64,000 bases of DNA from Lodderomyces elongisporus (taxonomy: Eukaryota > Ascomycota > Pichiomycetes > Serinales > Debaryomycetaceae), in NCBI RefSeq assembly GCF_030384665.1, contig NC_083680.1:1-64000 (forward strand), written 5' to 3'. Numbering within the stretch: position 1 is the first letter of the stretch; each line of letters opens with the position of its first letter. The notes under the pieces are model-generated. The model was not told the origin of the DNA, searched no databases, and saw nothing but the letters and a program-made list of their open reading frames with translations. Of this stretch, positions 8,784 to 18,095 are shown piece after piece. A program made the position numbers and the translations under genes.

Positions 8784-9473
8784 ATGACACAACAGGATGA
8801 CCCTTTGAAATACATAAGGTACGATCCTTCGCGAAACAATTTGCTTAGAATTGCAGCCAAGTCTTTTGCTCTTGGCCTCGTTGTTGCTACTTGTTTCATC
8901 TTGCAATTCACACACTCCAAATTTGCATCCATTTGTTTATACCTACAATTGTTATCACTTTTCCATTCCCTTGAGTTTATCTCAACTTATTTGTTCAACA
9001 ACAGTCAGGTTGATGATGACTCGTTTATATTGGAGGATAGGGAGTTTCAGATCATTACTATATTGTCAATTATTGAACATTTTGCAACACCAAATGCGAT
9101 AAAGGTGCCGCTTCTTGTTTCACGAATAGGCTATTTCCTAATTGCTCTTGGCCAAGTTGCAAGGACCTTGGCCATGTACACGGCACAGGAGTCGTTCAAT
9201 CACTATATACAAAAATCTGGCAAAGATACGCACATTTTGATCACAAAGGGGATATACAAGTATATTCGACATCCCAGTTACTTTGGTTTTTTTATTTGGT
9301 TTCTTGGAATGCAGTTGATGCTAAGGAATGTGATTGTCTTGTTTGTTGGATGTGTTATTCTCTGGAGGTTTTTCAGAGATCGTGTCCGGTATGAAGAGAA
9401 ATACCTCGTTGAGTTCTTTGGCGATAACTATATAAAGTATAGAAACAAGACAAGGACATGGATGTTTATATAA
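8784..9473 (+). CDS. STE14: STE14-family isoprenylcysteine carboxyl methyltransferase, copy 2
   Basis: This 229-residue multi-pass membrane methyltransferase has nearly the length of yeast Ste14 (239). It keeps FHSLEFISTYLFN, the LALGQ-like IALGQVARTLAMYTAQESFN segment, KGIYKYIRHPSYFGFFIWF with the RHPSY cofactor motif, and RDRVRYEEKYLVEFFG with the conserved Glu-Glu pair. Throughout the membrane core it looks more like canonical Ste14 than copy 1 does, yet its tail is NKTRTWMFI instead of the family VGVxIPFI ending that copy 1 retains. Which copy is the orthologue is therefore uncertain; I favour this one on core similarity. ATG 8784 is the first in frame. Confidence 0.85.
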   Translation: MTQQDDPLKYIRYDPSRNNLLRIAAKSFALGLVVATCFILQFTHSKFASICLYLQLLSLFHSLEFISTYLFNNSQVDDDSFILEDREFQIITILSIIEHFATPNAIKVPLLVSRIGYFLIALGQVARTLAMYTAQESFNHYIQKSGKDTHILITKGIYKYIRHPSYFGFFIWFLGMQLMLRNVIVLFVGCVILWRFFRDRVRYEEKYLVEFFGDNYIKYRNKTRTWMFI

Positions 9474-9481
9474 AGGAGATG

Positions 9482-9561
9482 AGCAACAACAGCAACAACA
9501 GCAACAGAAGCTACAAAAGCAACAAAAGCTACAACAGCAACAACAGCAACAAAAGCTACAA
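9482..9561 (+). repeat. Imperfect GCAACA / AAAGCTACA repeat
   Basis: A compound minisatellite of gcaaca and aaagctaca units directly follows the copy-2 STE14-family stop codon, in its 3' untranslated region and between convergent genes. Confidence 0.85.
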
Positions 9562-9709
9562 AATTCTTATATATATATACAACTCTTTTTGCAAGATAAA
9601 TACTCATAGCTTTGTTATTACTATTCACAGATTTCTATACATCTATCATTAGTGTGTTTCTCTCTTTTAATGCCTTTTCTTTTATGGATTGGTCCTCACA
9701 TTGCAAAAA

Positions 9710-10996
9710 TCATTTCTCCTTCTTTGGATCAACGCCAAAGCCATTGACATTTCTATACATCATAACTCCGTTTTTGCCGTCAACATATTGGCACCATCTT
9801 GCAGATTTCCACAAGCTCACCCACATGTTTTCGTCAGAGTGTTGGTAGTGTTCGCCCATAACCTTCTTGATGGCCTCGCTTGCCTCTCTGGCATTGTAGA
9901 ATGGGATTCTGGATACATAGTGGTGCAAAACGTGAGTCTCGATAATGTCGTGAAAGATATATCTACCAACAAAGCCAAACTCACGGTCAATGGTGGCAGC
10001 TGCACCACGTGCAAAAGTCCATTGGTGGGCTTCATAGTGTGGCATTTGGGGGTCAGAGTGTTGCAAGTAGGTGATGAAAACCAACCAGTGGTTGACGCAA
10101 ATGTATGGGAGGAACCAGTTGACCAAGACAAAAAAGCCGCCAAATTTCTGTACACAAGTGTAGAGAATGGTTGCTTGAATGGCAAGACCCAAGTCGGACA
10201 ACAAGACATAGTAGTAGTCCTTCTTTTCGAAAATCACTGAAGAGGGGTTAAAATGACTAACTTGCCACCAGTTCTTGCCTGGGTGTTTTTGGCCACTGAC
10301 ATCGGCAAAAAGGTATGCAATCCATCCAAAGAGTTGTTGGAAAACCAAGGTTGACAAGGAGTAAATTGGCGAGTCGCCCAACAAGTCGTCCAAGTCTTCA
10401 ATGCCTCTATTTTGCATAAATTGTTCCTTTGTCTTGGGGACAAACACCATGTCCCTGGTCAAGTGGCCGGTTGCCTTGTGGTGTTTACCGTGGCTAAACT
10501 TCCATGAAAAGTATGGAACCATCAAGTATGAGTGCAAGACCCAACCAACCAAGTCATTGACCCAGCCATAGTCGCTAAACGCTTGGTGGCCACACTCGTG
10601 GGCCAAGACCCAGATACCGGTGCCAAACAAGCCTTGCATGTAGATATAAGCGGCCCAAGCGGCAAATCTAGCGTATTGGTTTGCAATCAAGGGGATAAAT
10701 GTGTTTCCCAAAAAACCCAATGTTGCAATGCATGTAATGTCTCTAAAGACGTAAAAAAAAGATTGCAACAATCTACGTTCGTAGCAGTGGGATGGGATTG
10801 CAGACAAGATATCCTTGATGGTGTAGTCTGGCACTTTAAAGGTGTTACCATAGGTGTCGATAGCAGTCAAGCCAGTTTGGTAACCTGAAGGAGTCGACTG
10901 GAAGGATGCCACATTACCCTTTCTCTCAATCTTGGAGAAGTTTTGGGCTCCAGTGTTTGATGTGCCAGAGAATGATGAAGTAGTAGCTGAAGCCAT
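9710..10996 (-). CDS. FAD2: Delta-12 (oleate) fatty-acid desaturase, FAD2-type
   Basis: This 428-residue integral ER desaturase converts oleoyl to linoleoyl chains in membrane lipids. The three di-iron histidine boxes are intact: HECGH (133-137), HGKHH (169-173) and HVLHH (355-359). They are spaced by hydrophobic helices as in fungal delta-12/omega-3 enzymes. The N-terminus is Ser/Thr-rich and hydrophilic, followed by AIDTYGNTFKVPDYTIKDI, the conserved entry to this family. CTG-clade yeasts carry both FAD2 and the closely related omega-3 FAD3. The assignment to FAD2 comes from overall resemblance and is less sure than the family. Nearly 3 kb of gene-free DNA lies upstream. The 3' end converges on the second STE14-family gene. 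Confidence 0.88.
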   Translation of the reverse strand: MASATTSSFSGTSNTGAQNFSKIERKGNVASFQSTPSGYQTGLTAIDTYGNTFKVPDYTIKDILSAIPSHCYERRLLQSFFYVFRDITCIATLGFLGNTFIPLIANQYARFAAWAAYIYMQGLFGTGIWVLAHECGHQAFSDYGWVNDLVGWVLHSYLMVPYFSWKFSHGKHHKATGHLTRDMVFVPKTKEQFMQNRGIEDLDDLLGDSPIYSLSTLVFQQLFGWIAYLFADVSGQKHPGKNWWQVSHFNPSSVIFEKKDYYYVLLSDLGLAIQATILYTCVQKFGGFFVLVNWFLPYICVNHWLVFITYLQHSDPQMPHYEAHQWTFARGAAATIDREFGFVGRYIFHDIIETHVLHHYVSRIPFYNAREASEAIKKVMGEHYQHSDENMWVSLWKSARWCQYVDGKNGVMMYRNVNGFGVDPKKEK

Positions 10997-13142
10997 ATTG
11001 TGTAGCGTCTAAGAAACGTGGGTCAACTATTACAGGAACAAAAGAAAAATAACAATAACAAAGTAATTGGCTATTGACTTGTTGATGGAACGAATGAACG
11101 ATAAGGGGGAATAGGTTGAGAAGAAGAAGAAGATCAAAAAAAAAAAAAGAAAAGAAGAGGATTCCCCAGAAGTATCTATTTAAATTGGGAAAAGTACAAT
11201 CAGAGGGAAAAAGGGCAAAAATATATAAATCTGAATTTTTTTCTTTAAAATTTTTTTTTTTAATTAATTTTGATTTGGTTAAGGAATCTATCTTGGGATG
11301 GTAAAAAATAAAAAAAGAATAACAATATATAAAATATATAATAGATTTTTCTTTATTTTTTATTTCGCAATTGGTGGCTCTTATTCTTTGTACATTTGTT
11401 AGTGGGACCTATTGTTGTCTCACATATAATTTTTTCTTCACACTCCAATGCTGCGAAAAAAAAAAAAAGAAACCAAAAAAAAAAAATCAAGAAAAAAAAA
11501 GAAACGAACAAAAAATAAATAAAAATAAAAAAATAAAAAAAAATTTATCACCTCTTATCCAACAATAAAAAACATGCACAACATTTGTCTAATTCACCAC
11601 ATTTGTGATTCCAAAGTTGAGAATAATAAAGAAAGAAAGAAAAGAAGGAAGGAAAATAAACATATGAGGAATTGAAAAGAAAAAGACACAGGAAAGACCC
11701 ACCACTTAAACGACGGACAATTACAATCATTGATCTCTTTAATTAGTTTTCAAATTAAATTTTTATATTATTTTCATCTTTGTAGGAAGGAGGGAAGGAA
11801 AGAAGGGATTTTATTGATGATGATGAAAAGAAGAAGAAGATCAATGTATATAGAAATTTATCTAAATCAAACCATGCCTCTAAGCCGTGTCTATTGCTTG
11901 AAATTCCACTTGGGCCTTTTCTTTTCTTTTCTTTTTTTTTATTTCTTCTTTTGATAAGAGCAAATGAGACATAGACGATAGAGCAAGGACAAGGGGCGGA
12001 ATATAGAGCTCTCTTTCTCTCTCCCTCCCCCTCCAGCTTAAACAAGGAATTACACCCCACCCTTTTCACTTTGTTTCAATTGTAAAGAGAATAGGAGAAT
12101 TGACTATGACATGAATGAAATAGATGAAATGGTGGATGAGATTAGACGAGATTAGATGGGATAGATTGCAACAAGAACGTTTGTAACAGCAGCATCAACA
12201 ACAACAACAACAATTTCATTTTAAATTCGTCCACGACCAGAGAATGGTAAAGGGGTAGAGAGACAAAATTTCACAACTGTTTATTTCAATTGCTCCTCAG
12301 GAAGATTTCCTTAACAGTCTTGAGTAAACTTTGAATACCTACATCTATTAATCCTTATATAGTTTAGCACAGTTTATACTCTTGATATATATATATATAT
12401 ATATCCTGTGTGGTGTATTTAAATACTTGATTTGCTCTGTCTGTTTGTCTGTCTGTGTGTTTGTTTTAATTTTTTTAATTTTTTTTTAATTTTTTTTTTT
12501 CCAAATGCAACGCAACCCAACGCAACGCAGCAAACCTCTATACAGTAAACTACAGTAAACCACAGCACTGCTGAGCACAGAGTATCATTTCTTTTTCTTC
12601 TTCAATGTCTTTAACTACAAACGGAAATAAGGATCTTTTTGTAGAGACTCAATTAAGAGGGTAAAATATTATTAAAATACTATTGTGTGTGTGTGTATGT
12701 GTATCTGTAGAAAGCAATATACCAAGACTGAATATATTATTTCCCATTTTGCAAAAAGTACCAAAATAGAAGAAGAAAAAAAAAACCCCCATTCCCTTTC
12801 CCTTCTTCTTCTTCTTCTTTGGTTGGCGAAGAAGAATATTCAGATCGACAGTTTTATATATATATATAATTAAATTTCTCTTTTTGCAATACCACGGGCT
12901 ACATCAAGCCTTTTTTCTTCTTAAAGTCAAATTGCAAAAAAAAGTAGAAGTAGAAGTAAAAGAAAAAGATTTATCACAGGAAAGAGGTGGATTTAAAGCC
13001 ACAACCGTTTCCACAGTTAAAAGGTCATTAGTTTATATAAAAACCCTAAACCATCCATCCACACACACATTGAGAGACAATCCTATTTCTTTTTCTTTTT
13101 TTTGACACTTCCGATCAGCGTAAACTATTAGTATTAGAGATA

Positions 13143-13146
<4 letters not shown>

Positions 13147-13178
<32 letters not shown>
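13147..13178. repeat. (TA)16 microsatellite
   Basis: This is an uninterrupted TA tract of 32 bp inside the FAD2 upstream region, followed by acaacaacaaaag. Confidence 0.9.
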
Positions 13179-13180
<2 letters not shown>

Positions 13181-13391
13181 ACAACAAAAGAAAACACTAG
13201 TATGTATAAAAACACATAGTTATTGTGAACCTCTCACCAGGTGTATAAGTAGAAGGTTTTACCAAATTTTTCATAATGAACCTTGTGTCAAAAGAAAAGA
13301 GGCTAGTACTCAACAACCAAATAGAGAAATAAAAGAGGCAGGCATAATCAACAAACTTGAAGATCTTTGTTGGGCAATCACTCTCTCATTG

Positions 13392-13407
13392 CCCCCCCCC
13401 CCCCCCC
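13392..13407. repeat. Homopolymer C16
   Basis: Sixteen consecutive C residues are followed directly by a run of A. Long G/C homopolymers are rare in this AT-rich sequence; its length may be variable or a sequencing uncertainty. Confidence 0.9.
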
Positions 13408-13909
13408 AAAAAAAAGAAGGATAAAAACTCTTTGTACCACTTTGCGTCAACAGCCCAAATAATAGTAATAATCAAGAAAGAAGAAAAAAAAAATTGATAC
13501 TAAAGGGCTGCCTGTCTGCCTCTCACCTTCTTCCTTCTTCCCATCCCCCACCACATACTTTCTGTTGGCCAAAAAATAAAATAAATAAAAAAAAATAAAA
13601 AATTAAAAAAAATTAATTTATCGCTACATTTTCCCTCCGTAAACACCCGCCTCTTAAACAACAAACGCTTTCTTAAGCTCAATTCACCAAAAACTCAGTA
13701 TTATATTTATTTTTTTTATTTATTACTCTATTTATTTAGTACTACTGGTTTACCCAAAAAAATAACTACTCACACAAACACACGTCCAATATATATATAT
13801 ATATATATATGAATATGTGTATATTTGTTTGTTTGAAAAGTAGAAACTACTCCAATTTCTCCAACTTCCACAAATTCCACATATTTTTTTAACTCTATAC
13901 CAAAGTTTA

Positions 13910-15484
13910 CTAACGAATGTTGTTCAATCTGGTACTGTTCATATGGACATTGATATCCAACTTATCTGCATCCTCTTCAATCTTGGTTAACCTCAAGTTC
14001 TGACTATCAACCTCTTTACCCATTGTATTTGCAATTCCATGCAACTTTTTGGCATAAGAACCAATCTGGTCCAAATTAGACGCCAACTCCTTCTCCATCT
14101 CATCATCCTCAGAATCATTCTCAAATTGGTACCTCTTTGCCGCAGCTAAATTCTTCTCATCCATATACTTGTGATGCGTCTCACTCAGCGTAGCATTATT
14201 CATTATACCCTGCTTCAACCTCTGCTCACTCTCATATATACCTTGACGATTACTCTCACGAAGATACTTTTCTTGCATCTTACGCGCCTTCATATCCTCT
14301 TCTTGTCGACGCAACCTCGACTTTTTGTTAAACGGATTACCATAAGCAGGAACAAAAATAGACCTGTTCAACCTCTTCAACTCCTTCACCTTCTCATCAG
14401 CAATCTGGGTCTGCGTAGCACCCAAAAGCAAATTCTGCTCCGCATTATACAACCTCTCCGACTGCGAACCCAACATCCCCAAAGTGTTGGTTCCCGAAGC
14501 ATCAGCCTCCTGTGCCATTCGAAGCGTGTTTCTAGTGGACTGCACAGACTCCTGTTTGACAAATCGTATATCCTGCTTTATAGCATTAACCTCCTCATCT
14601 TCAGAATTGATTTCCTCCTCTTGCTCGTCGGGAATATCCAAATTCAAATCAAACTCATCATCATTACCACCATCTCCTTCATGATGATACTCTTCATTCA
14701 AATCCAAATTATCGTCAAAAGTTTGCTTCTTAATAGGCTTGGTGTTGCGAAACATCTGATGGGAACTCACATCATTCAAATCCAAAGTTGACTCGCCATC
14801 TCCAACAACTGTAGACTGTCTGGTAGAAATTCTGCTAACTGAAGCATTCTGACTATATGGTTGTTGCACAGGTTGAGACAGCCTATCTGCATTCGGCTGT
14901 CTCGACCTTGACTGACCATATGGATTGCCCGAGGATACTTGCCCTGCAGATGGAGTTGGAACTGCCAGTCGACTAGACGCAGCTCTCGATGAAGATGGTC
15001 TTGCATACGGATCAGGGTGCAGTGGTGTACGAGCTTGCAGTCGTTGACCATATGGACTTGCACTATTCGTTGCACTTGCACCTTTGGTATTGTATGCATT
15101 ACTGCTCGTGCCACTCGTGTTGCTCATTCCACTCGTGCTGCTCGTCGCTGAATTCGTATTCATATTGGCATAGGGACTTCCACGAGTCAGATAGGAATTC
15201 GACATAGGACCGCCATTGCCACCTTCATAACCATTTACATTATTGTCATTGCCATTGGCATATGGATTCTGTTTAGGATCATTTGGTTGTTGCTGATTGG
15301 CGTATGGATTAACAGGTTTCATTCCACTTTTCGTCTGTGCTCTTTCTTGTGCATAGTTTCGAAATGCACCAAACTTGTCTTCTCTGTTGTTACCAGTTTT
15401 AGTGCTTATACCAGCACGACTAAGACCTTCAACAATCTCCTCCTCCGTAGGATCTTTCTTCATAAACATTTTCTTGATCCCCAT
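13910..15484 (-). CDS. SEC9: SEC9, plasma-membrane t-SNARE (SNAP-25 homologue)
   Basis: This 524-residue Qb/Qc SNARE works in exocytosis with Sso and Snc proteins. It has two coiled-coil SNARE segments: one beginning around DEEVNAIKQDIRFVKQESVQ, and the C-terminal one ending GKEVDSQNLRLTKIEEDADK...MNSTRLNNIR, separated by a linker with NPFNKKSR. The N-terminal half is low complexity, rich in Asn/Ser/Pro, with recurrent NPYAN, SPYAN, SPYGQ and NPYGQ motifs, and acidic around 255-310. There is no transmembrane segment or palmitoylation Cys cluster, as in yeast Sec9. The start MGIKKMFMKKDPTEEEI is at ATG 15484. Its regulator SRO7 is also in this window (56351). Confidence 0.94.
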   Translation of the reverse strand: MGIKKMFMKKDPTEEEIVEGLSRAGISTKTGNNREDKFGAFRNYAQERAQTKSGMKPVNPYANQQQPNDPKQNPYANGNDNNVNGYEGGNGGPMSNSYLTRGSPYANMNTNSATSSTSGMSNTSGTSSNAYNTKGASATNSASPYGQRLQARTPLHPDPYARPSSSRAASSRLAVPTPSAGQVSSGNPYGQSRSRQPNADRLSQPVQQPYSQNASVSRISTRQSTVVGDGESTLDLNDVSSHQMFRNTKPIKKQTFDDNLDLNEEYHHEGDGGNDDEFDLNLDIPDEQEEEINSEDEEVNAIKQDIRFVKQESVQSTRNTLRMAQEADASGTNTLGMLGSQSERLYNAEQNLLLGATQTQIADEKVKELKRLNRSIFVPAYGNPFNKKSRLRRQEEDMKARKMQEKYLRESNRQGIYESEQRLKQGIMNNATLSETHHKYMDEKNLAAAKRYQFENDSEDDEMEKELASNLDQIGSYAKKLHGIANTMGKEVDSQNLRLTKIEEDADKLDINVHMNSTRLNNIR

Positions 15485-16951
15485 CTTGAATCTTATTTAA
15501 AGAGTATAGCTGATATGAATGTGGCAAAGATTTTGCTTGGTGATTTGCTAGTTATTGCTCTTGCTGGTTATTGAAGTTCTTTTCAACTCTCTTGATTGAT
15601 GTGTTGGTTGAAATATTGTTTGGAGTTGCCCTAAAGATATGGCCGACTGTGCCTCGATACAGACACAGATACAAGAAACATGATCAATTTTCGTGTCGTA
15701 AATTGCAAGTGTCGTAAAACTTTTCTTTTTTTTGTTTCTTTTTATTATCTCCTTTTTCTTACCTTTTGAGACAAATAATCAAACAAAGTTGTGGAGAAAA
15801 ACAAAAATTTAAACTAAACTAAATTAAATTAAAGTAGTTTTGGAATAGGGAAAAACAGACGAGAGAACGAGACCAACAAGTATGGTGCGGCTCATCAAGA
15901 AAGATTCAATTTGAAATGAAATAACGATGCTATTCTCATCATGAAGTGGTGGCTAAAATTGTTGTAGCAGAGCAAATAAGAAATTCGAAAAAAAAAATGC
16001 GGTTAGAGGTGATGGCTTTGTCCTTGCTTTTCAGAATAATTGAATTTATTGAGCTTACGACTTTTGTACAATATTTCTACATTAATTTTATATAAATATG
16101 GCAAACCAAAAAACTGGATTCTACAAATTTTGGACTTTGACAATGAAGAAGTGAAGAAAAAGGCATAGGTAGCTACTGCATTGCAAAATCACCTAGCTAA
16201 ATATAACTTTTTATCATCATACTATGGCTTATAGCTCTTGTATTACTCTTCTCCCTACATCTCTGATGTTTCACAGCCAAGTTCAGCATATACATTACTC
16301 AAAGATCCATTTTTCGCTTCCGATACCGGCCGCGAAACTATAAATATCTGTGTTGTCTCTTTATTATCCATTTAAGCGCGTATAAATAAATTTGTATTAT
16401 TTTGATAACAAGCAAAGGAAAAGGAGAAGAAGAGAAAAAATAGTACAAATCATTATACCCTCCAACCGCTAAAGAAAATCCCTTTTGACTCACACTGGCG
16501 TGGAAACCAAACACCCTATATTTGATCAACATGAGTCTTACAGTTGGCAATTCATCTAACCAACTCACTAACTCTATAACTCCCCTTTAACCATCTTCCA
16601 ACCTCTGCCCTCTTTTTCTTCTTCTCGTTTCTCTAGTTCCAGATGAATCAACGTGTGTAGAATTGAATGGTTAGTGACCCTGTAGCTATAATATCTTCCC
16701 CGCTTACACCCATATACTAATTCTCTCCTTTGATCCACAAAACAAAATTTTTTTTTATTTCCAAAATAAATTTAAAAAAAAAAGAAGGAAAACGAAAAGA
16801 GGAAAAAAAAAAAAATCAAAGCCGTTCATATATCTTAATCCTAATTTTTTTTTTTAGTTTTCACCCATACTATCAAGCTTGATATCCATTGGTATCTACT
16901 CATATCTATTCATATCCATAGTATCATCATAATCTCTTGAAAATTCACAAC
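15485..16951. other. Divergent SEC9/YHM2 intergenic region
   Basis: This 1.47-kb spacer feeds two divergent genes. It is AT-rich with poly-A/T runs, and a short catatctattcatatccat-like iteration lies just before YHM2. No RNA gene or conserved reading frame was found; the ATG frames are short and of shadow composition. Confidence 0.55.
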
Positions 16952-17869
16952 ATGGCCCCAGCAGATAAGCTTGAAAAGAAACCAATTAGTTTCTCCAACA
17001 TCCTTTTGGGTGCTGGTTTAAACATGTCCGAAGTAACAACCTTGGGACAACCTTTGGAAGTTATCAAGACCACCATGGCCGCCAACAGAAGCTTGACCAT
17101 GGCCCAGGCTGCTAAATTGGTGTGGAGTCGTGGTGGTGTTCTCGGTTTTTACCAAGGTTTAATCCCATGGGCGTGGATCGAAGCAAGTACTAAAGGTGCC
17201 GTGTTGCTTTTCGTCTCCTCAGAAGCAGAATACCAATTCAAGAAATTGGGAGCAGATAACTTTGTTAGTGGTATGGGAGGTGGTGTTATGGGTGGTTTAG
17301 CACAGGCTTACTTGACAATGGGGTTCTGTACTTGTATGAAAACCGTTGAAATCACTAGAGCCAAGCAAGCTGCAGTCAGCGGTGGTGCTCCACAACAAAC
17401 CAGTTTCCAAGTTTTCCAAGATATTTGGAGAAGAGAAGGTATCAAAGGTATCAATAAAGGTGTCAATGCCGTTGCCATTCGTCAAATGACCAATTGGGGT
17501 TCCAGATTCGGATTCTCAAGATTGGCCGAGGAGTGGATTAGAAAGATGACTGGCAAAACCAACCACGATCAAAAATTATCCAATTTGGAGAAAATCGGAA
17601 GTTCAGTTATCGGTGGTGCATTGAGTGCATGGAACCAGCCTATTGAAGTTATTAGAGTTGAAATGCAAAGTAAAACCAACGACCCAAACAGACCAAAGAA
17701 TCTTAGTGTGTGGGGTGCAGCCAAATACATTTACCAAAACAATGGTGTTAAAGGATTATACAGAGGTGTGACACCAAGAATCGGATTGGGTGTTTGGCAA
17801 ACAGTGTTTATGGTTGCCTTTGGTGACATTTTCAAGAAGATGTTGAATACGGACGGAGCAGGCCATTAA
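16952..17869 (+). CDS. YHM2: YHM2, mitochondrial citrate/2-oxoglutarate carrier
   Basis: This 305-residue mitochondrial carrier exchanges citrate for oxoglutarate across the inner membrane, feeding cytosolic NADPH and lysine synthesis, and was first known as a mtDNA-binding protein. Three repeats are visible with GQPLEVIKTTMAANR, MKTVEITRAK (second repeat lacking the usual Pro) and NQPIEVIRVEMQSK. YQGLIPWAWIEASTKGAVLL, QAYLTMGFCTCMKTVEIT and GVNAVAIRQMTNWGSRFG are Yhm2 signatures. The start is ATG 16952 (MAPADKLEKKPISFSN); the frame is open five codons further, but only to a TTG. Convergent with SLY41, 226 bp away, where an aaaggaatcaaat unit is duplicated. Confidence 0.95.
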   Translation: MAPADKLEKKPISFSNILLGAGLNMSEVTTLGQPLEVIKTTMAANRSLTMAQAAKLVWSRGGVLGFYQGLIPWAWIEASTKGAVLLFVSSEAEYQFKKLGADNFVSGMGGGVMGGLAQAYLTMGFCTCMKTVEITRAKQAAVSGGAPQQTSFQVFQDIWRREGIKGINKGVNAVAIRQMTNWGSRFGFSRLAEEWIRKMTGKTNHDQKLSNLEKIGSSVIGGALSAWNQPIEVIRVEMQSKTNDPNRPKNLSVWGAAKYIYQNNGVKGLYRGVTPRIGLGVWQTVFMVAFGDIFKKMLNTDGAGH

Positions 17870-18095
17870 AAGATTTGAGGGACTATGTGAAGTACAAACA
17901 AAACAAAAAAAAAAAAAAGAGAAAACAGAATCTGCTGGTGTGACAAAAGTTTATAGATGATATAGACAGAACAAAATAAAAAAAAGGAATCAAATAAAAA
18001 AAAGGAATCAAATATAAAAAAGATTAATAATAACTTATTATAATTTACTATTTTTACTATAAATTATTACAAACTGTTATAGCCAGTGTCACTTG

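Larger units (their letters stand above)
10997..13909. other. 2.9-kb gene-free region upstream of FAD2
   Basis: The region lies between the FAD2 start and the SEC9 stop, both on the - strand, so it should hold the FAD2 promoter and the SEC9 terminator. It is dense in poly-A/T, with AT-dinucleotide tracts near 12383-12403, 13147-13178 and 13791-13810 and a run of 16 C at 13392-13407. All open frames are short and low-complexity. No tRNA boxes or conserved coding text were seen. Confidence 0.6.

Noticed and set aside
9689..10240. Open frame of 183 codons on the + strand opposite FAD2
   Set aside because: It is antisense to a strongly conserved desaturase and has no independent similarity.
14171..14791. 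Open frame of 206 codons opposite SEC9
   Set aside because: It is antisense shadow text rich in Leu/Ile/Arg, and the opposite strand encodes clear SNARE domains.
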